A DNA stretch of 64,000 nt from Nocardioides conyzicola. Lineage in GTDB: Bacteria; Actinomycetota; Actinomycetes; Propionibacteriales; Nocardioidaceae. Every line of letters begins with the position of its first letter. Within the stretch, counting starts at the first letter, position 1. Location of the stretch: NCBI RefSeq assembly GCF_039543825.1, contig NZ_BAABKM010000003.1, positions 124,001 through 188,000 on the forward strand. The letters run 5' to 3'. The position numbers and the translations under genes were made by a program. Of the stretch, positions 39,590 to 48,086 are shown in pieces. The notes below the pieces were generated by a model. The model saw nothing but the letters and a program-made list of their open reading frames with translations, was not told the DNA's origin and did not search any database.

Positions 39590-40300
39590 TCATCCCAGGA
39601 CGCGGGCCACATCGAGGGAGCAACCGACGACCGTGTCGACACTGCCGTCCTCCTGGGGCTCGTCGAACCACAGCCCGGCGACGAACCCGGTCTTCGCCAG
39701 CATCCGCAGCGACGCCGCGTTGCGGTGGTCGGGAGCCGCGAAGTACGTCGGGGCGTCGGGGAACCGGTGCCGGGTGCGCAGCATCCACGCCCACAGCACG
39801 CGCGGGCCGAGGCCGCGCCCGCTCCACTCCTCGGCGAGCGCGTAGTCGACGCCGATCGCAGCCGGATCGGGTCCGAGCAGCGCGTAGTCGGGGTAGTCCG
39901 CGATTCGGTAGTCCTGGAGGAAGCCGACCGAGCGGCCGTTGACCTCGGCGACCCACATCCGGGTCGGGCTCATCCCGTCGATGCACGGGCCGTAGCGGGC
40001 CTCGACGTTGTCCGCGGTCGGCTCCCCCTCGGAGGCCCACCAGCGGCGGACGTGCTCGGAGGACCGCCAGCGCAGCACGTCGGGCAGGTCGCCGCGGGTC
40101 ATCGCCCGGACGGTGATCCGCTCGTCGTGGTCGACGACGAACTCCTTGACCGTGCCCGACAGGTCGCTCGGTGCCGGCTCGGCGTGCATGCTCGCGCAGG
40201 TACGCCGGGCCGCGGCCGCCCACGGCTCGCCCGGACGGACGACGCCGGACAGGTCGCGGCCGCGGTCGTGCACCACGACGCGGACCGGCTCGTCGGTCAC
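39590..40300 (-). CDS. GNAT acetyltransferase, AAC(6')-like
   Basis: A 236-aa protein. Residues about 65-235 form a GNAT domain with the layout of AAC(6')/RimJ-like enzymes: HVRRWWASEGEPTADN, the MWVAEVNGRSVGFLQDY strand, GVDYALAEEWSGRGLGPRVL at the acetyl-CoA loop, and NAASLRMLAKTGF. Aminoglycoside acetylation is one possibility, but many such proteins act on other amines. The first 60 residues (VTDEPVRVVVHDRGRDLSG) are an extra N-terminal piece of unknown role. It starts at a GTG overlapping the phosphoribosyltransferase stop. Confidence 0.85.
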   Translation of the reverse strand: MTDEPVRVVVHDRGRDLSGVVRPGEPWAAAARRTCASMHAEPAPSDLSGTVKEFVVDHDERITVRAMTRGDLPDVLRWRSSEHVRRWWASEGEPTADNVEARYGPCIDGMSPTRMWVAEVNGRSVGFLQDYRIADYPDYALLGPDPAAIGVDYALAEEWSGRGLGPRVLWAWMLRTRHRFPDAPTYFAAPDHRNAASLRMLAKTGFVAGLWFDEPQEDGSVDTVVGCSLDVARVLG

Positions 40301-40788
40301 GACCCCGGCTTCGCCCGGTGCACCAGGGGCGGAGCGGCGGACCAGGGGAAGTCGATCCACGCCTCGGTGTGCCGCCAGACGTACTCCGGTCGGATCACCG
40401 TCCACGGCTTCTCGTAGATCACCGCGGTGCGGGCCTCGGCCACCTGGTCGGCGACGAAGTCGCGGACCACCTCGAGGGTCTTGCCGGTGTCGGCCACGTC
40501 GTCGGCGATGAGGATCTTCAGGCCCGCTAGGTCGACCGCGGCCGGCGTCGGCGGCAGCATGATCGGGACCTCGAGGCGCTGCTCGACCCCGGTGTAGAAC
40601 TCGACGTTGACCGCCGACAGGTTCTTGACGTCGAGCGCGTAGCCGAGGCCCATGCCCAGCCCGAGACCGCCGCGGGCGATCGAGAGGATCAGGTCGGGTT
40701 CGTAGCCCGAGTCCACCACCTGCTGGGCCAGGTCCAGCACCGCGGTGCCGAACAGCTCGTACGTCAGGATCTCGCGCTCGGTCGCCAC
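40297..40788 (-). CDS. phosphoribosyltransferase-domain protein
   Basis: A 163-aa type I phosphoribosyltransferase, closest in look to xanthine/hypoxanthine-type enzymes. The PRPP-binding motif is LKILIADDVADTGKTLEVV, and the N-terminal IARGGLGLGMGLGYAL loop is the PPi site. Purine salvage is likely; the base is not known. The start is GTG; CACAAT 6 nt upstream could be a -10 box. Its stop overlaps the acetyltransferase start. Confidence 0.88.
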   Translation of the reverse strand: MATEREILTYELFGTAVLDLAQQVVDSGYEPDLILSIARGGLGLGMGLGYALDVKNLSAVNVEFYTGVEQRLEVPIMLPPTPAAVDLAGLKILIADDVADTGKTLEVVRDFVADQVAEARTAVIYEKPWTVIRPEYVWRHTEAWIDFPWSAAPPLVHRAKPGS

Positions 40789-40794
40789 GAGAGC

Positions 40795-40800
40795 ATTGTG
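40795..40800 (-). promoter_or_regulatory. possible -10 box of a leaderless phosphoribosyltransferase promoter
   Basis: CACAAT on the minus strand, 6 nt before the GTG. Confidence 0.35.
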
Positions 40801-40814
40801 GCGGGTCGGACCGG

Positions 40815-41468
40815 TCAGTCGTCCAGGGGTTCTCGTCCTGCGGCCGCCAGCTCCTCGCGGACGACCGCGAACGCGAGCCCCGAGCCGTAGCCCTTGCGGG
40901 CCAGCATGCCGACCAGCCGCCGGGTGGCCTTGACGTCGTCGACCCGCTCGACGGAGCGCAGCTTGGCGCGCACGAGCGCACGCGCCGCCGCCGCCTCGTC
41001 GTCCGGGTCGATGTCGTCGAGGGCCTCGCGGGCCACCTCGTTGTCGATGCCCTTGCGGTGCAGCTCCTGGGCCAGCGCCCGCTTGGCGAGCCGCCGTCCC
41101 ACGTCGGACCGGGTCGCTCCGCGCGACGCGATCCAGGCCCGGGCGAACGCCTCGTCGTCGATCAGCCCGACCTCCTCGAACCGGTCGAGGAGGCGGGTGG
41201 CGATGTCGGCCGGGACGTTCTTGGCGGCCAGCTTGTCGGCGAGCTCCTTGCGGGTGCGCGCCTGGCCCGTCAGCTGGTCGAGCAGGATCTTGCGGGCCAC
41301 CGCCTCCGCGTCGGCCTCCGGGACCTGGGCTGCCTCGTCCTCGGGTGGTGGTGCGGTCGGGGCGGCGCGCCGTGTCCACGCGTCCACCCCGACCGAGACG
41401 TCACCGAGCCAGTCGGGCGGCACAGAGGTCCCCGCTGATCGAGCCTGTCGAGATTCGTGAAGGGTCAT
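40815..41468 (-). CDS. recX: RecX, regulator of RecA
   Basis: A 217-aa helical protein that binds RecA filaments and limits recombinase activity. Three-helix repeats typical of RecX are visible: ARKILLDQLTGQARTRKEL, DRFEEVGLIDDEAFARAWI, and RLVGMLARKGYGSGLAFAVV. The first 45 residues are a poorly conserved extension. It starts 3 bp after the recA stop and must be co-transcribed with it. Confidence 0.95.
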   Translation of the reverse strand: MTLHESRQARSAGTSVPPDWLGDVSVGVDAWTRRAAPTAPPPEDEAAQVPEADAEAVARKILLDQLTGQARTRKELADKLAAKNVPADIATRLLDRFEEVGLIDDEAFARAWIASRGATRSDVGRRLAKRALAQELHRKGIDNEVAREALDDIDPDDEAAAARALVRAKLRSVERVDDVKATRRLVGMLARKGYGSGLAFAVVREELAAAGREPLDD

Positions 41469-41471
41469 CGA

Positions 41472-42521
41472 CTAGAAGGAGTCGACGCCGATCGGCTCGT
41501 CGGAGAGCGGAGCCTCCTGGTCGACCTGGGGGCCGACGCCGAGCTTCTCGAGGATCTTCTTCTCCAGCTCGTTGGCCAGGTCGGGGTTGTCCTTGAGGAA
41601 GTTGCGGGAGTTCTCCTTGCCCTGACCGAGCTGGTCGCCCTCGTAGGTGTACCAGGCGCCGGCCTTGCGGACGAGCCCCGACTCGACACCGACGTCGATC
41701 AGGCCGCCCTCGCGGCTGATCCCCTTGCCGTACATGATGTCGAACTCGGCCTGCTTGAACGGCGGGGCCACCTTGTTCTTCACGACCTTGACGCGGGTCC
41801 GGTTGCCGACCATGTCGGTGCCGTCCTTGAGCGTCTCGATGCGCCGCACGTCGAGCCGGACCGAGGCGTAGAACTTCAGCGCCTTGCCACCGGTGGTGGT
41901 CTCGGGCGAGCCGAACATGACGCCGATCTTCTCGCGCAGCTGGTTGATGAAGATCATCGTGGTGCCGGAGTTGCTGAGGGCACCGGTCATCTTGCGCAGC
42001 GCCTGGCTCATCAGACGGGCCTGGAGACCGACGTGGCTGTCGCCCATCTCCCCCTCGATCTCGGCCCGGGGCACCAGCGCGGCCACCGAGTCGATGACGA
42101 CCAGGTCGAGCGCGCCGGAGCGGATCAGCATGTCCGCGATCTCCAGCGCCTGCTCACCGGAGTCGGGCTGCGAGACCAGCAGCGCGTCGGTGTCGACGCC
42201 CAGGGCCTTCGCGTAGTCGGGGTCGAGCGCGTGCTCCGCGTCGATGAAGGCCACGATGCCGCCGGCACGCTGGGCGTTGGCCACGGCGTGCAGGGCGACG
42301 GTGGTCTTGCCGGAGGACTCCGGCCCGTAGATCTCGATCACCCGTCCGCGCGGGAACCCACCGAGGCCCAACGCGATGTCGAGAGCGATCGAGCCGCTGG
42401 GGATGATGGCGAGCGGGGCCCGCACCTCGTCGCCGAGACGCATGACCGAGCCCTTGCCGAACTGCTTCTCGATGTTGGCGAGCGCGGCGTCCAGGGCCTT
42501 CTCGCGGTCTGCACCAGCCAT
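41472..42521 (-). CDS. recA: recombinase RecA
   Basis: A 349-aa DNA strand-exchange ATPase and SOS co-protease. Walker A is [16 protein letters not shown], Walker B is [20 protein letters not shown], and the DNA-binding loops ([17 protein letters not shown] and the [16 protein letters not shown] block) are intact. No intein is present, unlike the Mycobacterium tuberculosis gene. The start has AGAAGGA about 8 nt upstream. Both a PafBC-type promoter and a LexA box lie upstream. Confidence 0.99.
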   Translation of the reverse strand: MAGADREKALDAALANIEKQFGKGSVMRLGDEVRAPLAIIPSGSIALDIALGLGGFPRGRVIEIYGPESSGKTTVALHAVANAQRAGGIVAFIDAEHALDPDYAKALGVDTDALLVSQPDSGEQALEIADMLIRSGALDLVVIDSVAALVPRAEIEGEMGDSHVGLQARLMSQALRKMTGALSNSGTTMIFINQLREKIGVMFGSPETTTGGKALKFYASVRLDVRRIETLKDGTDMVGNRTRVKVVKNKVAPPFKQAEFDIMYGKGISREGGLIDVGVESGLVRKAGAWYTYEGDQLGQGKENSRNFLKDNPDLANELEKKILEKLGVGPQVDQEAPLSDEPIGVDSF

Positions 42522-42563
42522 GTGCTGATCCTTCTCTCTCGTCGGGTGTCAGGTACGTCGGCG

Positions 42564-42585
42564 ACGCTAGAGCGAGCCACCGACA
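42564..42585 (-). promoter_or_regulatory. PafBC-dependent (RecA-NDp) promoter of recA
   Basis: On the minus strand TGTCGGTG, an 8-nt spacer and TAGCGT match the motif TGTCRGTG-N8-TANNNT of LexA-independent DNA-damage promoters in mycobacteria and relatives. It lies 43 bp before the start codon. Confidence 0.8.
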
Positions 42586-42655
42586 GCGCCTGATCAGCGC
42601 TGACACCATCTGTGGAGAACCTCGTCCGCGTCGTACCTGTGCACACAACCTAGCC

Positions 42656-42670
42656 CGAACACCTGTTCGA
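42656..42670. promoter_or_regulatory. LexA (SOS) box upstream of recA
   Basis: CGAACACCTGTTCGA, a perfect match to the actinobacterial CGAAC-N4-GTTCG operator. It lies 135 bp before the recA start, upstream of the PafBC promoter, so it would control a more distal promoter. It is also 35 bp past the stop of the histidine kinase gene. Confidence 0.8.
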
Positions 42671-42705
42671 CCGCAGCACCTGGGTGCGGCGTGTCGCGAC
42701 GTCGC

Positions 42706-43857
42706 TCAGACCGGGACCGAGGCGGGCAGCCGGACCAGGAAGCGGCAGCCGGCGGGCGCCGGCTCCCCCACGTTCTCCACGTGCACGACGCCCTGGTGCG
42801 CCTCGACGATGCCCTTGACGATCGCCAGCCCGAGCCCCGCTCCCCGCGCCTCGCGCGAGCCGAGCGCGGGCTCCGGCGTGCGCGCCGTCTCGCCGCGCCA
42901 GGCCAGGTCGAAGACCCGGCCCATGTCCTCCTCCGACAACCCGCCGCACTCGTCGCTCACGCTCAGCTCGACCCCGTCGGGGAGCGCCCGGCCGCGGATC
43001 TCGACGACGCCGTCGGCCGGGGTGTGCCGGATCGCGTTCATGACCAGGTTGGTCATCACGCGGGCCATCCCGGCCGCGTCGGCCGTCAGCACGATGCCGT
43101 CCTCGACGCTCCCCCCGAGCCGCACGTTGCGGGCCCGGGCGACCGGGTCGGCGCCGGCGATGGCCTCGCTGACCAGGTCGCGGAGCATCACCGGCTCGGG
43201 CGTGAGCCGGAGGACGCCCGCGTGGATCCGGGAGAGCTCGAACAGGTCGTCGACCATCCGCACCATCCGGTCGACCTCGGCGCGGATCTGGCGGTGGTAG
43301 CGATCGGGGTCCACCGCGATGCCGTCCTCCAGCGCCTCGGTCATCGCCCGCATGCCGGCCAGCGGTGTGCGCAGGTCGTGCGACACCCACGAGATCAGCT
43401 CACGTCGCGACTCCTCCAGCCGGGCCTCGCGCAGCCGGGACTCCTCGAGGCGCTCGCTGGTGCGCGCCAGCTCCTCGGAGAGCGCCTGGAACTCGCTGGG
43501 ACCGCGGCTCGCGGCGACGTACGTGCCGTGGGCGTCCAGCAGCCGGGCGTCGCGCTGCAGCGCCTCCGACCAGCGGGAGATCGCCAGGCCAACCGCGAAC
43601 GCGACGACGAGGGACACCGCTCCGGCCGCGCCCGCGACGAGCGCGACCACGCCCCAGTCGTGCGTCGAGATGAACATCATCCGGGCGGCGGCGACGACGC
43701 CGGCCAGCACCGAGCCGATCGCGACCACGACGACGAGGCCGAGCTGCCAGCGGATGGACAGGTGCCGCAGCAGCCACGCCGCCACCAGCCCGACCACGCC
43801 GACGCCGACCGCACAGACGGCGGCCACCGCCACGATCTGCACCTGGTCACTCGTCAT
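42706..43857 (-). CDS. sensor histidine kinase (HisKA type)
   Basis: A 383-aa kinase: three TM segments (about 7-30, 38-58, 68-92), a helical linker (LARTSERLEESRLREARLEE), the HisKA box WVSHDLRTPLAGM, and an ATPase with NLVMNAIRHTP, DECGGLSEEDMGRV and GAGLGLAIVKGIV. It overlaps the OmpR-type regulator gene upstream by ATGA and is its partner. It is the last gene of the seven-gene chain beginning with the GT2 gene. Confidence 0.94.
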   Translation of the reverse strand: MTSDQVQIVAVAAVCAVGVGVVGLVAAWLLRHLSIRWQLGLVVVVAIGSVLAGVVAAARMMFISTHDWGVVALVAGAAGAVSLVVAFAVGLAISRWSEALQRDARLLDAHGTYVAASRGPSEFQALSEELARTSERLEESRLREARLEESRRELISWVSHDLRTPLAGMRAMTEALEDGIAVDPDRYHRQIRAEVDRMVRMVDDLFELSRIHAGVLRLTPEPVMLRDLVSEAIAGADPVARARNVRLGGSVEDGIVLTADAAGMARVMTNLVMNAIRHTPADGVVEIRGRALPDGVELSVSDECGGLSEEDMGRVFDLAWRGETARTPEPALGSREARGAGLGLAIVKGIVEAHQGVVHVENVGEPAPAGCRFLVRLPASVPV

Positions 43858-44543
43858 GACGCTGCCTCCCACCGATAGCCCACACCCCACACCGTCTGCA
43901 GCCGCTCCGGCCGGGTCGGGTCGCGCTCGACCTTCTCCCGGAGTCGGCGCACGTGCACCGTCACCGTCGAGTGGTCGCCGATCGACCAGCCCCAGACGTG
44001 CTGCAGCAGGTCCTCGCGCGAGTACGCCGTACCGGGGTGCGCGAGCAGGAAGCGCAGCAGGTCGAACTCCCGGACGGTCAGCGCCAGGACCTCGCCGTCC
44101 CGGGTGGCGACGTGCGCGCCCTCGTCGACGACGAGGTCGCCGTCCACCAGGCGCTGGGGCGCCGGTGCGGAGCCGGTACGCCGGAGCACGGAGTCGACGC
44201 GCAGCACCAGCTCACGCGGGCTGAACGGCTTGCTCACGTAGTCGTCCGCACCGGTCTCGAGACCCATCACCCGGTCGGTCTCCTCGCCCAGCGCGGTCAG
44301 CATGATGACGGGCACGTCGCTGGTCGACCGGAGCTGACGACAGACCTCCAGGCCGTCGATGCCCGGGAGCATCAGGTCGAGCACGACCAGGTCGGCCGGC
44401 GCGTCACGCATCGTCCGCAGCGCGGTCTCCCCGTCGGCCGCCTCGACCACGTCGTGCTGGTGGGCGCGCAGGTAGGAGACGACGACCTCACGGACGGTGT
44501 GGTCGTCATCGACCACGAGGACGCGGGCCACCGGTACCTCCAT
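43854..44543 (-). CDS. OmpR/PhoB-family response regulator
   Basis: A 229-aa regulator with receiver motif RVLVVDDDHTVRE, phosphorylation site Asp56 (LVVLDLMLPG), Lys in DDYVSKPFSPREL, and a winged-helix DNA-binding domain (LTVREFDLLRFLLAHP and HVRRLREKVE). Its start codon lies 38 bp inside the preceding small membrane protein gene, and its stop overlaps the kinase start, so the set is coupled. Confidence 0.96.
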   Translation of the reverse strand: MEVPVARVLVVDDDHTVREVVVSYLRAHQHDVVEAADGETALRTMRDAPADLVVLDLMLPGIDGLEVCRQLRSTSDVPVIMLTALGEETDRVMGLETGADDYVSKPFSPRELVLRVDSVLRRTGSAPAPQRLVDGDLVVDEGAHVATRDGEVLALTVREFDLLRFLLAHPGTAYSREDLLQHVWGWSIGDHSTVTVHVRRLREKVERDPTRPERLQTVWGVGYRWEAAS

Positions 44544-44952
44544 CGTCGTGGGCTCCCCGCGAGCGTAGGACCGACGCGACGACGACCGCCACCAGGGTGA
44601 GCGCGGCGAGCACCAGCCATGCCGTCACGTAGCTGCGGTCGAGCAGCGTCGCGTTGTCGGGGCGGGCCCCGAAGCGCCCGAGCACGGGTACGGCGAGCAG
44701 CGTCACCGAGCCCAGCACGACGAAGCCGACGACCGCGGGCGCCCGGGCCGCGCGCGGGAGGCGGGGCAGCACCACCGCCCCGACCACGAGGGTCGCGATC
44801 GCGAGCACCCCGTCGTGGATGACGACGCCGGCCGCGAGCCAGACCGCCGCGTTGGTCAGCTGGTCCAGGTCCTGGCGGGTGAGCAGGAACCAGGCGCCGA
44901 ACCCACCGAGGACGACGCCGACCGCGCCGATCGCGACCTGCAGGGCCCTCAT
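44506..44952 (-). CDS. small four-TM membrane protein
   Basis: A 148-aa integral membrane protein with hydrophobic segments at about 5-25, 38-62, 70-90 and 108-130, then a basic, glycine-rich cytosolic tail. I do not recognise a named family. It starts at an ATGA overlap with the oxidoreductase gene and runs 38 bp into the response regulator gene. It could be a membrane partner of the oxidoreductase or of the kinase. Confidence 0.8.
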   Translation of the reverse strand: MRALQVAIGAVGVVLGGFGAWFLLTRQDLDQLTNAAVWLAAGVVIHDGVLAIATLVVGAVVLPRLPRAARAPAVVGFVVLGSVTLLAVPVLGRFGARPDNATLLDRSYVTAWLVLAALTLVAVVVASVLRSRGAHDDGGTGGPRPRGR

Positions 44953-46100
44953 GCCGACACCTCGAGCCGCGCGACCCACTTGGTCTGCAGGACGCCGGGC
45001 CGGTTGGGGGCGATCAGCCGGGCGGGGTAGCCGTGGTCGAGGGCGAGCGGCTCCCCCTCGAGCGCCAGCGCGAGCAGGGTGCGGTCGTCGTCGGCGAAGT
45101 TGCCCTGCAGCACGGTCCGCTTGTAGGGGCCGGACTCCTGCAGCGAGACGACGTGCACCTCGCTGCCGCTCGGCGCCCCGACGAGGTCGAGCAGGGTGCG
45201 CACGCGGACGCCGGTCCAGGTGCCGCTCGCGCTCCAGCCCTCGACGCACGCGATCGGCAGGGTCTCGCTGGTCTGGTCCATCGCGAGCAGCTCCTCGCGG
45301 GTCATCGAGACCTCCTGGTCGCCGTACGCCACGGTGAAGCGGTACGCCGCACTGGTGGCGGCGGGCGCGACCTTGGCGGCCGCCGCCGACTTGTTGATCG
45401 GGATGCCCGCGGGGCCGTCACCCGAGCGGACGCCGAAGACCGACACCCTGCGCAGCAGCGGGACCGTGCTGCCGGCGGTGACGAGCACGGCGACGCCCGC
45501 GGCCAGCCAGGTGGTCCGCAGCAGCGTGCGCCGCGAGATCGGTCCGGGCTCGGTCGCCGTCGGCCGGTCGTACGTCGTGTCCTCGACGTCGGACGTCAGC
45601 GCGCCGCGGATGATCGGGAGCTTCACCGCGATGTGCACCACCAGCGCGCCGATGGTGATCCAGGCGATCGCGTAGTGGGTGGACCGGAAGGAGAAGCTCC
45701 AGGGGTACCACTGCGCCGAGTTCGCGAGCCCGGACGCGAGCTGGAAGACCGCTCCGGCGACGAGGACCGCGATCGAGCCGCGCTCCAGCACCTCGAGCAC
45801 CAGCCTGCGCACGTCGCGCGGCGGGCGGATGAACAGCCGCGGGTAGACCGTCCAGAGCTTCACGAGCAGCAGCGGCACCGACGCCGTACCGGTGATCACG
45901 TGCAGGCCCTGGGTGACCCGGTAGCCCCACGACGGGCTGGTCGGGAAGGGGATCGGCTGGGAGACGTTCTGGGCGTAGTGGCTGATCAGGCCGGTCGCGA
46001 AGCAGATCGTGAAGCAGATGCCGAGCCACGTGCCGACCCGGGCGGTCACCGCTGCGCTGCGGAGCCGGGAGCGGAAGGCCGACTCCGTCGGGATGTTCAC
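44949..46100 (-). CDS. membrane-bound molybdopterin-dependent oxidoreductase (sulfite oxidase/YedY-like)
   Basis: A 383-aa fusion. Residues about 15-165 form four TM segments with histidines (LISHYAQN, GLHVITGTA, RSTHYAIAW, LVVHIAVKL) like a haem-b-binding cytochrome b561/formate-dehydrogenase gamma domain. A twin-arginine-like SRRTLLRTTW precedes a fifth segment, then the external molybdopterin domain with the Mo-ligand cysteine in IACVEGWSASGTW. Electrons probably pass between the Mo site and quinones. The substrate is unknown; YedY-type relatives reduce methionine sulfoxide or S- and N-oxides. It overlaps both neighbours (GTGA, ATGA). Confidence 0.9.
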   Translation of the reverse strand: MNIPTESAFRSRLRSAAVTARVGTWLGICFTICFATGLISHYAQNVSQPIPFPTSPSWGYRVTQGLHVITGTASVPLLLVKLWTVYPRLFIRPPRDVRRLVLEVLERGSIAVLVAGAVFQLASGLANSAQWYPWSFSFRSTHYAIAWITIGALVVHIAVKLPIIRGALTSDVEDTTYDRPTATEPGPISRRTLLRTTWLAAGVAVLVTAGSTVPLLRRVSVFGVRSGDGPAGIPINKSAAAAKVAPAATSAAYRFTVAYGDQEVSMTREELLAMDQTSETLPIACVEGWSASGTWTGVRVRTLLDLVGAPSGSEVHVVSLQESGPYKRTVLQGNFADDDRTLLALALEGEPLALDHGYPARLIAPNRPGVLQTKWVARLEVSA

Positions 46101-46666
46101 GCTGCTTCCTCGAGCACGGCGAACCATCTCTCCCCGGCCTGGACCTGCTCGACGACGGCGAGCCCGGCCTGCGCGGCGATCCCGGCGATGTCCTCGATCC
46201 CCACGACCGACCAGCGGACGACGAGGTGCTCGACGCCGCACTCCAAGGTAGCCCAGTCGTTCGTGGGCGGCGTCCCGGGCGCGGCCACCTCGGCGACGAC
46301 GCGGCCGCGGGGGTCGAGGACCTCACGCAGCCGCTGGAGCAGCGCGACCGGGTCGCCGCCGATGCCGACGTTGCCGTCGGCGAGCAGCGCGGTCTCCCAT
46401 CGACCCTCACCGGGGATGGAGTCGAACACGTCGCGGTGCAGCGCCGCTCCCCCGCGGCGGCGCGTGCGCCCGACGGCCCCGTTGACGACGTCGATGCCGA
46501 GCACGACCGCGCCCTGCTCGGCGAGCGCGGCGGTGAGCCGGCCCGGTCCGCACCCGACGTCGAGCGTCGGGCCGGCGCACAACGACAGCAGGGTCCGGTC
46601 GATCTCGTCGGCCGGCCGGTCCCACTGGTCCAGGTGGAGACGCGTGATCGGGAGGTCCATGCTCAT
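46097..46666 (-). CDS. class I SAM-dependent methyltransferase
   Basis: A 189-aa methyltransferase with SAM motif I PTLDVGCGPGRLTAAL (near residue 33), motif II VVLGIDVV, and a DGNVGIGGDPVALL stretch at the usual motif IV. No substrate-binding domain is added. It overlaps the DUF2064 gene upstream and the oxidoreductase gene downstream by 4 bp each, so it belongs to that chain. Confidence 0.9.
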   Translation of the reverse strand: MSMDLPITRLHLDQWDRPADEIDRTLLSLCAGPTLDVGCGPGRLTAALAEQGAVVLGIDVVNGAVGRTRRRGGAALHRDVFDSIPGEGRWETALLADGNVGIGGDPVALLQRLREVLDPRGRVVAEVAAPGTPPTNDWATLECGVEHLVVRWSVVGIEDIAGIAAQAGLAVVEQVQAGERWFAVLEEAA

Positions 46667-47319
46667 CGGCGCACCTCGCGCCAGGCACGGGCGAACTCAC
46701 CCTCGCGGGCCTGCGCGGCCACGGCGTCCGCGTCGGCGACCGTGTCGACGTCGCGCAGCGTGTCGGCGACCGCGACGTCCAGACCCTCGCCGACCAACGC
46801 GCGGCGCGTGTCGTCGTACGTCGTCGGCGTGGACATCGGCACGTCGTGCAGCGACCGGGCAGCGGTCGGGCGGCGCAGCGCGAGCACCCACCAGCCGCCG
46901 TCCTCGGCCGGACCGAGCACCGCGTCGTGCTCCTCGGTGGCCGCGCCGACCGCGGTCAGCATCGCCGGGGTGAGCTGGGGGGTGTCCATGCCGACCTGGA
47001 CGACCGGACCGCCGGGCGGGACGTCGACGTGGGCGTTGGCCAGCCGTTGCGCGAAGGTGCTGCCCCGCTGGCGGGCGACGGACCAGCCGTCCGTCGCCCG
47101 GATCAGCTCGTCCCCGCGGACCGCATCGGCGAAGTCGCCCGACAGCGACAGCAGGCAGGCGTCGGGGCCGAAGGCCTCGCGACAGGCGGCCAACGTGTCG
47201 AGCAGCGCCGCCGCGGCGACGTCGGCGGCGGCGGCCATCCCGATCTCGGCGCCGAGGCGGGTCTTCACCCGGCCGGCGACGGGCGCCTTCGCGACCACGA
47301 GCACTCGTGCGTCCGTCAT
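46663..47319 (-). CDS. DUF2064 nucleotidyl/glycosyltransferase-like protein
   Basis: A 218-aa GT-A-fold protein. The opening LVVAKAPVAGRVKTRL is the family's nucleotide-binding signature, shared with CofC/MobA-type nucleotidyltransferases. VVQVGMDTPQLTPAML carries the metal-site Asp, and LGPAEDGGWWVLAL is the DGG block. It often sits next to a GT2 gene, as here, and probably makes or uses a nucleotide-activated group for it. It overlaps both neighbours by ATGA. Confidence 0.88.
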   Translation of the reverse strand: MTDARVLVVAKAPVAGRVKTRLGAEIGMAAAADVAAAALLDTLAACREAFGPDACLLSLSGDFADAVRGDELIRATDGWSVARQRGSTFAQRLANAHVDVPPGGPVVQVGMDTPQLTPAMLTAVGAATEEHDAVLGPAEDGGWWVLALRRPTAARSLHDVPMSTPTTYDDTRRALVGEGLDVAVADTLRDVDTVADADAVAAQAREGEFARAWREVRR

Positions 47320-47975
47320 CTCAGAACCCTCCAGAAGTCGCGGGCCGCGCGCGCCGTACCGCGCACCGATCCGGAGACCTTGGAACGGGTGCCGACCGCG
47401 CGCGGTCGGTAGGAGACGTCGCGCTCGGCGAACCGCCAGCCCGCGAGCGTCGCCTTCTGCAGCAGCTCCACGGGATAGCCGAACCGCCGGTCACGGACGT
47501 CCAGTGCCAGGAGTTCGTCGCGGCGGCAGATCCGGATGGGTGCGATGTCGTGCGCGTCCATCCCGATCCGGCGCCGGAGCCACCACACGATCAGGCCGTT
47601 GCCGAGGCGGGCGTGCCACGGCCACACGCCGCGCGAGACCGGGCGACGGCGGCCGACGGCCAGGTCGGCGCGGCCGGCGCGGACGTCCTCGAGCATGGGC
47701 AGCAGCTCGGCGGGGTCGAACGAGTCGTCGCCGTCCATGAACGCGACGTACTCGCTGGTCGCGGCGAGCAGCCCGGCGTGCACGGCGGCGCCGTACCCGG
47801 GACTCGACTCGGTGACGACGGTGGCCCCCAGGCCGCGGGCGACGTCGGCGGTGCCGTCGACGGACCCGTTGTCCGCGACGATCACGGCGAACTCGGGGGG
47901 CACGGCCGGCAGGAGCGCCCGGAGTGCGGCCGCCTCGTCCCGGCACGGGAGGATGAGGTCGCAGGCGGGTTCCAT
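47316..47975 (-). CDS. GT2-family glycosyltransferase
   Basis: A 219-aa soluble GT-A enzyme. The opening LILPCRDEAAALRALLP and VIVADNGSVDGTADVA bind the nucleotide sugar, and YVAFMDGDDSFDPAEL carries the DxD-type metal motif. It lacks the C-terminal TM pair of dolichyl-phosphate-mannose synthases of the membrane-anchored type. It is the first gene of the seven-gene chain, 111 bp from the divergent polytopic protein. Acceptor unknown; a lipid carrier is likely given the membrane-protein neighbour. Confidence 0.92.
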   Translation of the reverse strand: MEPACDLILPCRDEAAALRALLPAVPPEFAVIVADNGSVDGTADVARGLGATVVTESSPGYGAAVHAGLLAATSEYVAFMDGDDSFDPAELLPMLEDVRAGRADLAVGRRRPVSRGVWPWHARLGNGLIVWWLRRRIGMDAHDIAPIRICRRDELLALDVRDRRFGYPVELLQKATLAGWRFAERDVSYRPRAVGTRSKVSGSVRGTARAARDFWRVLR

Positions 47976-48074
47976 GTCCTGAAGGTTGACAGGACGAGGG
48001 CCCGGCAAACGGTCGGAGAACTTACGAAGCCGTGACGGCGTCGCTGCCAGGCTCATGCCGGGTCGCCGCCTGGC

Positions 48075-48080
48075 TACTGT
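48075..48080 (+). promoter_or_regulatory. -10 box of a leaderless promoter
   Basis: TACTGT lies 6 nt before the ATG of the polytopic membrane protein gene; no ribosome site is present. Confidence 0.55.
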
Positions 48081-48086
48081 CAGACC

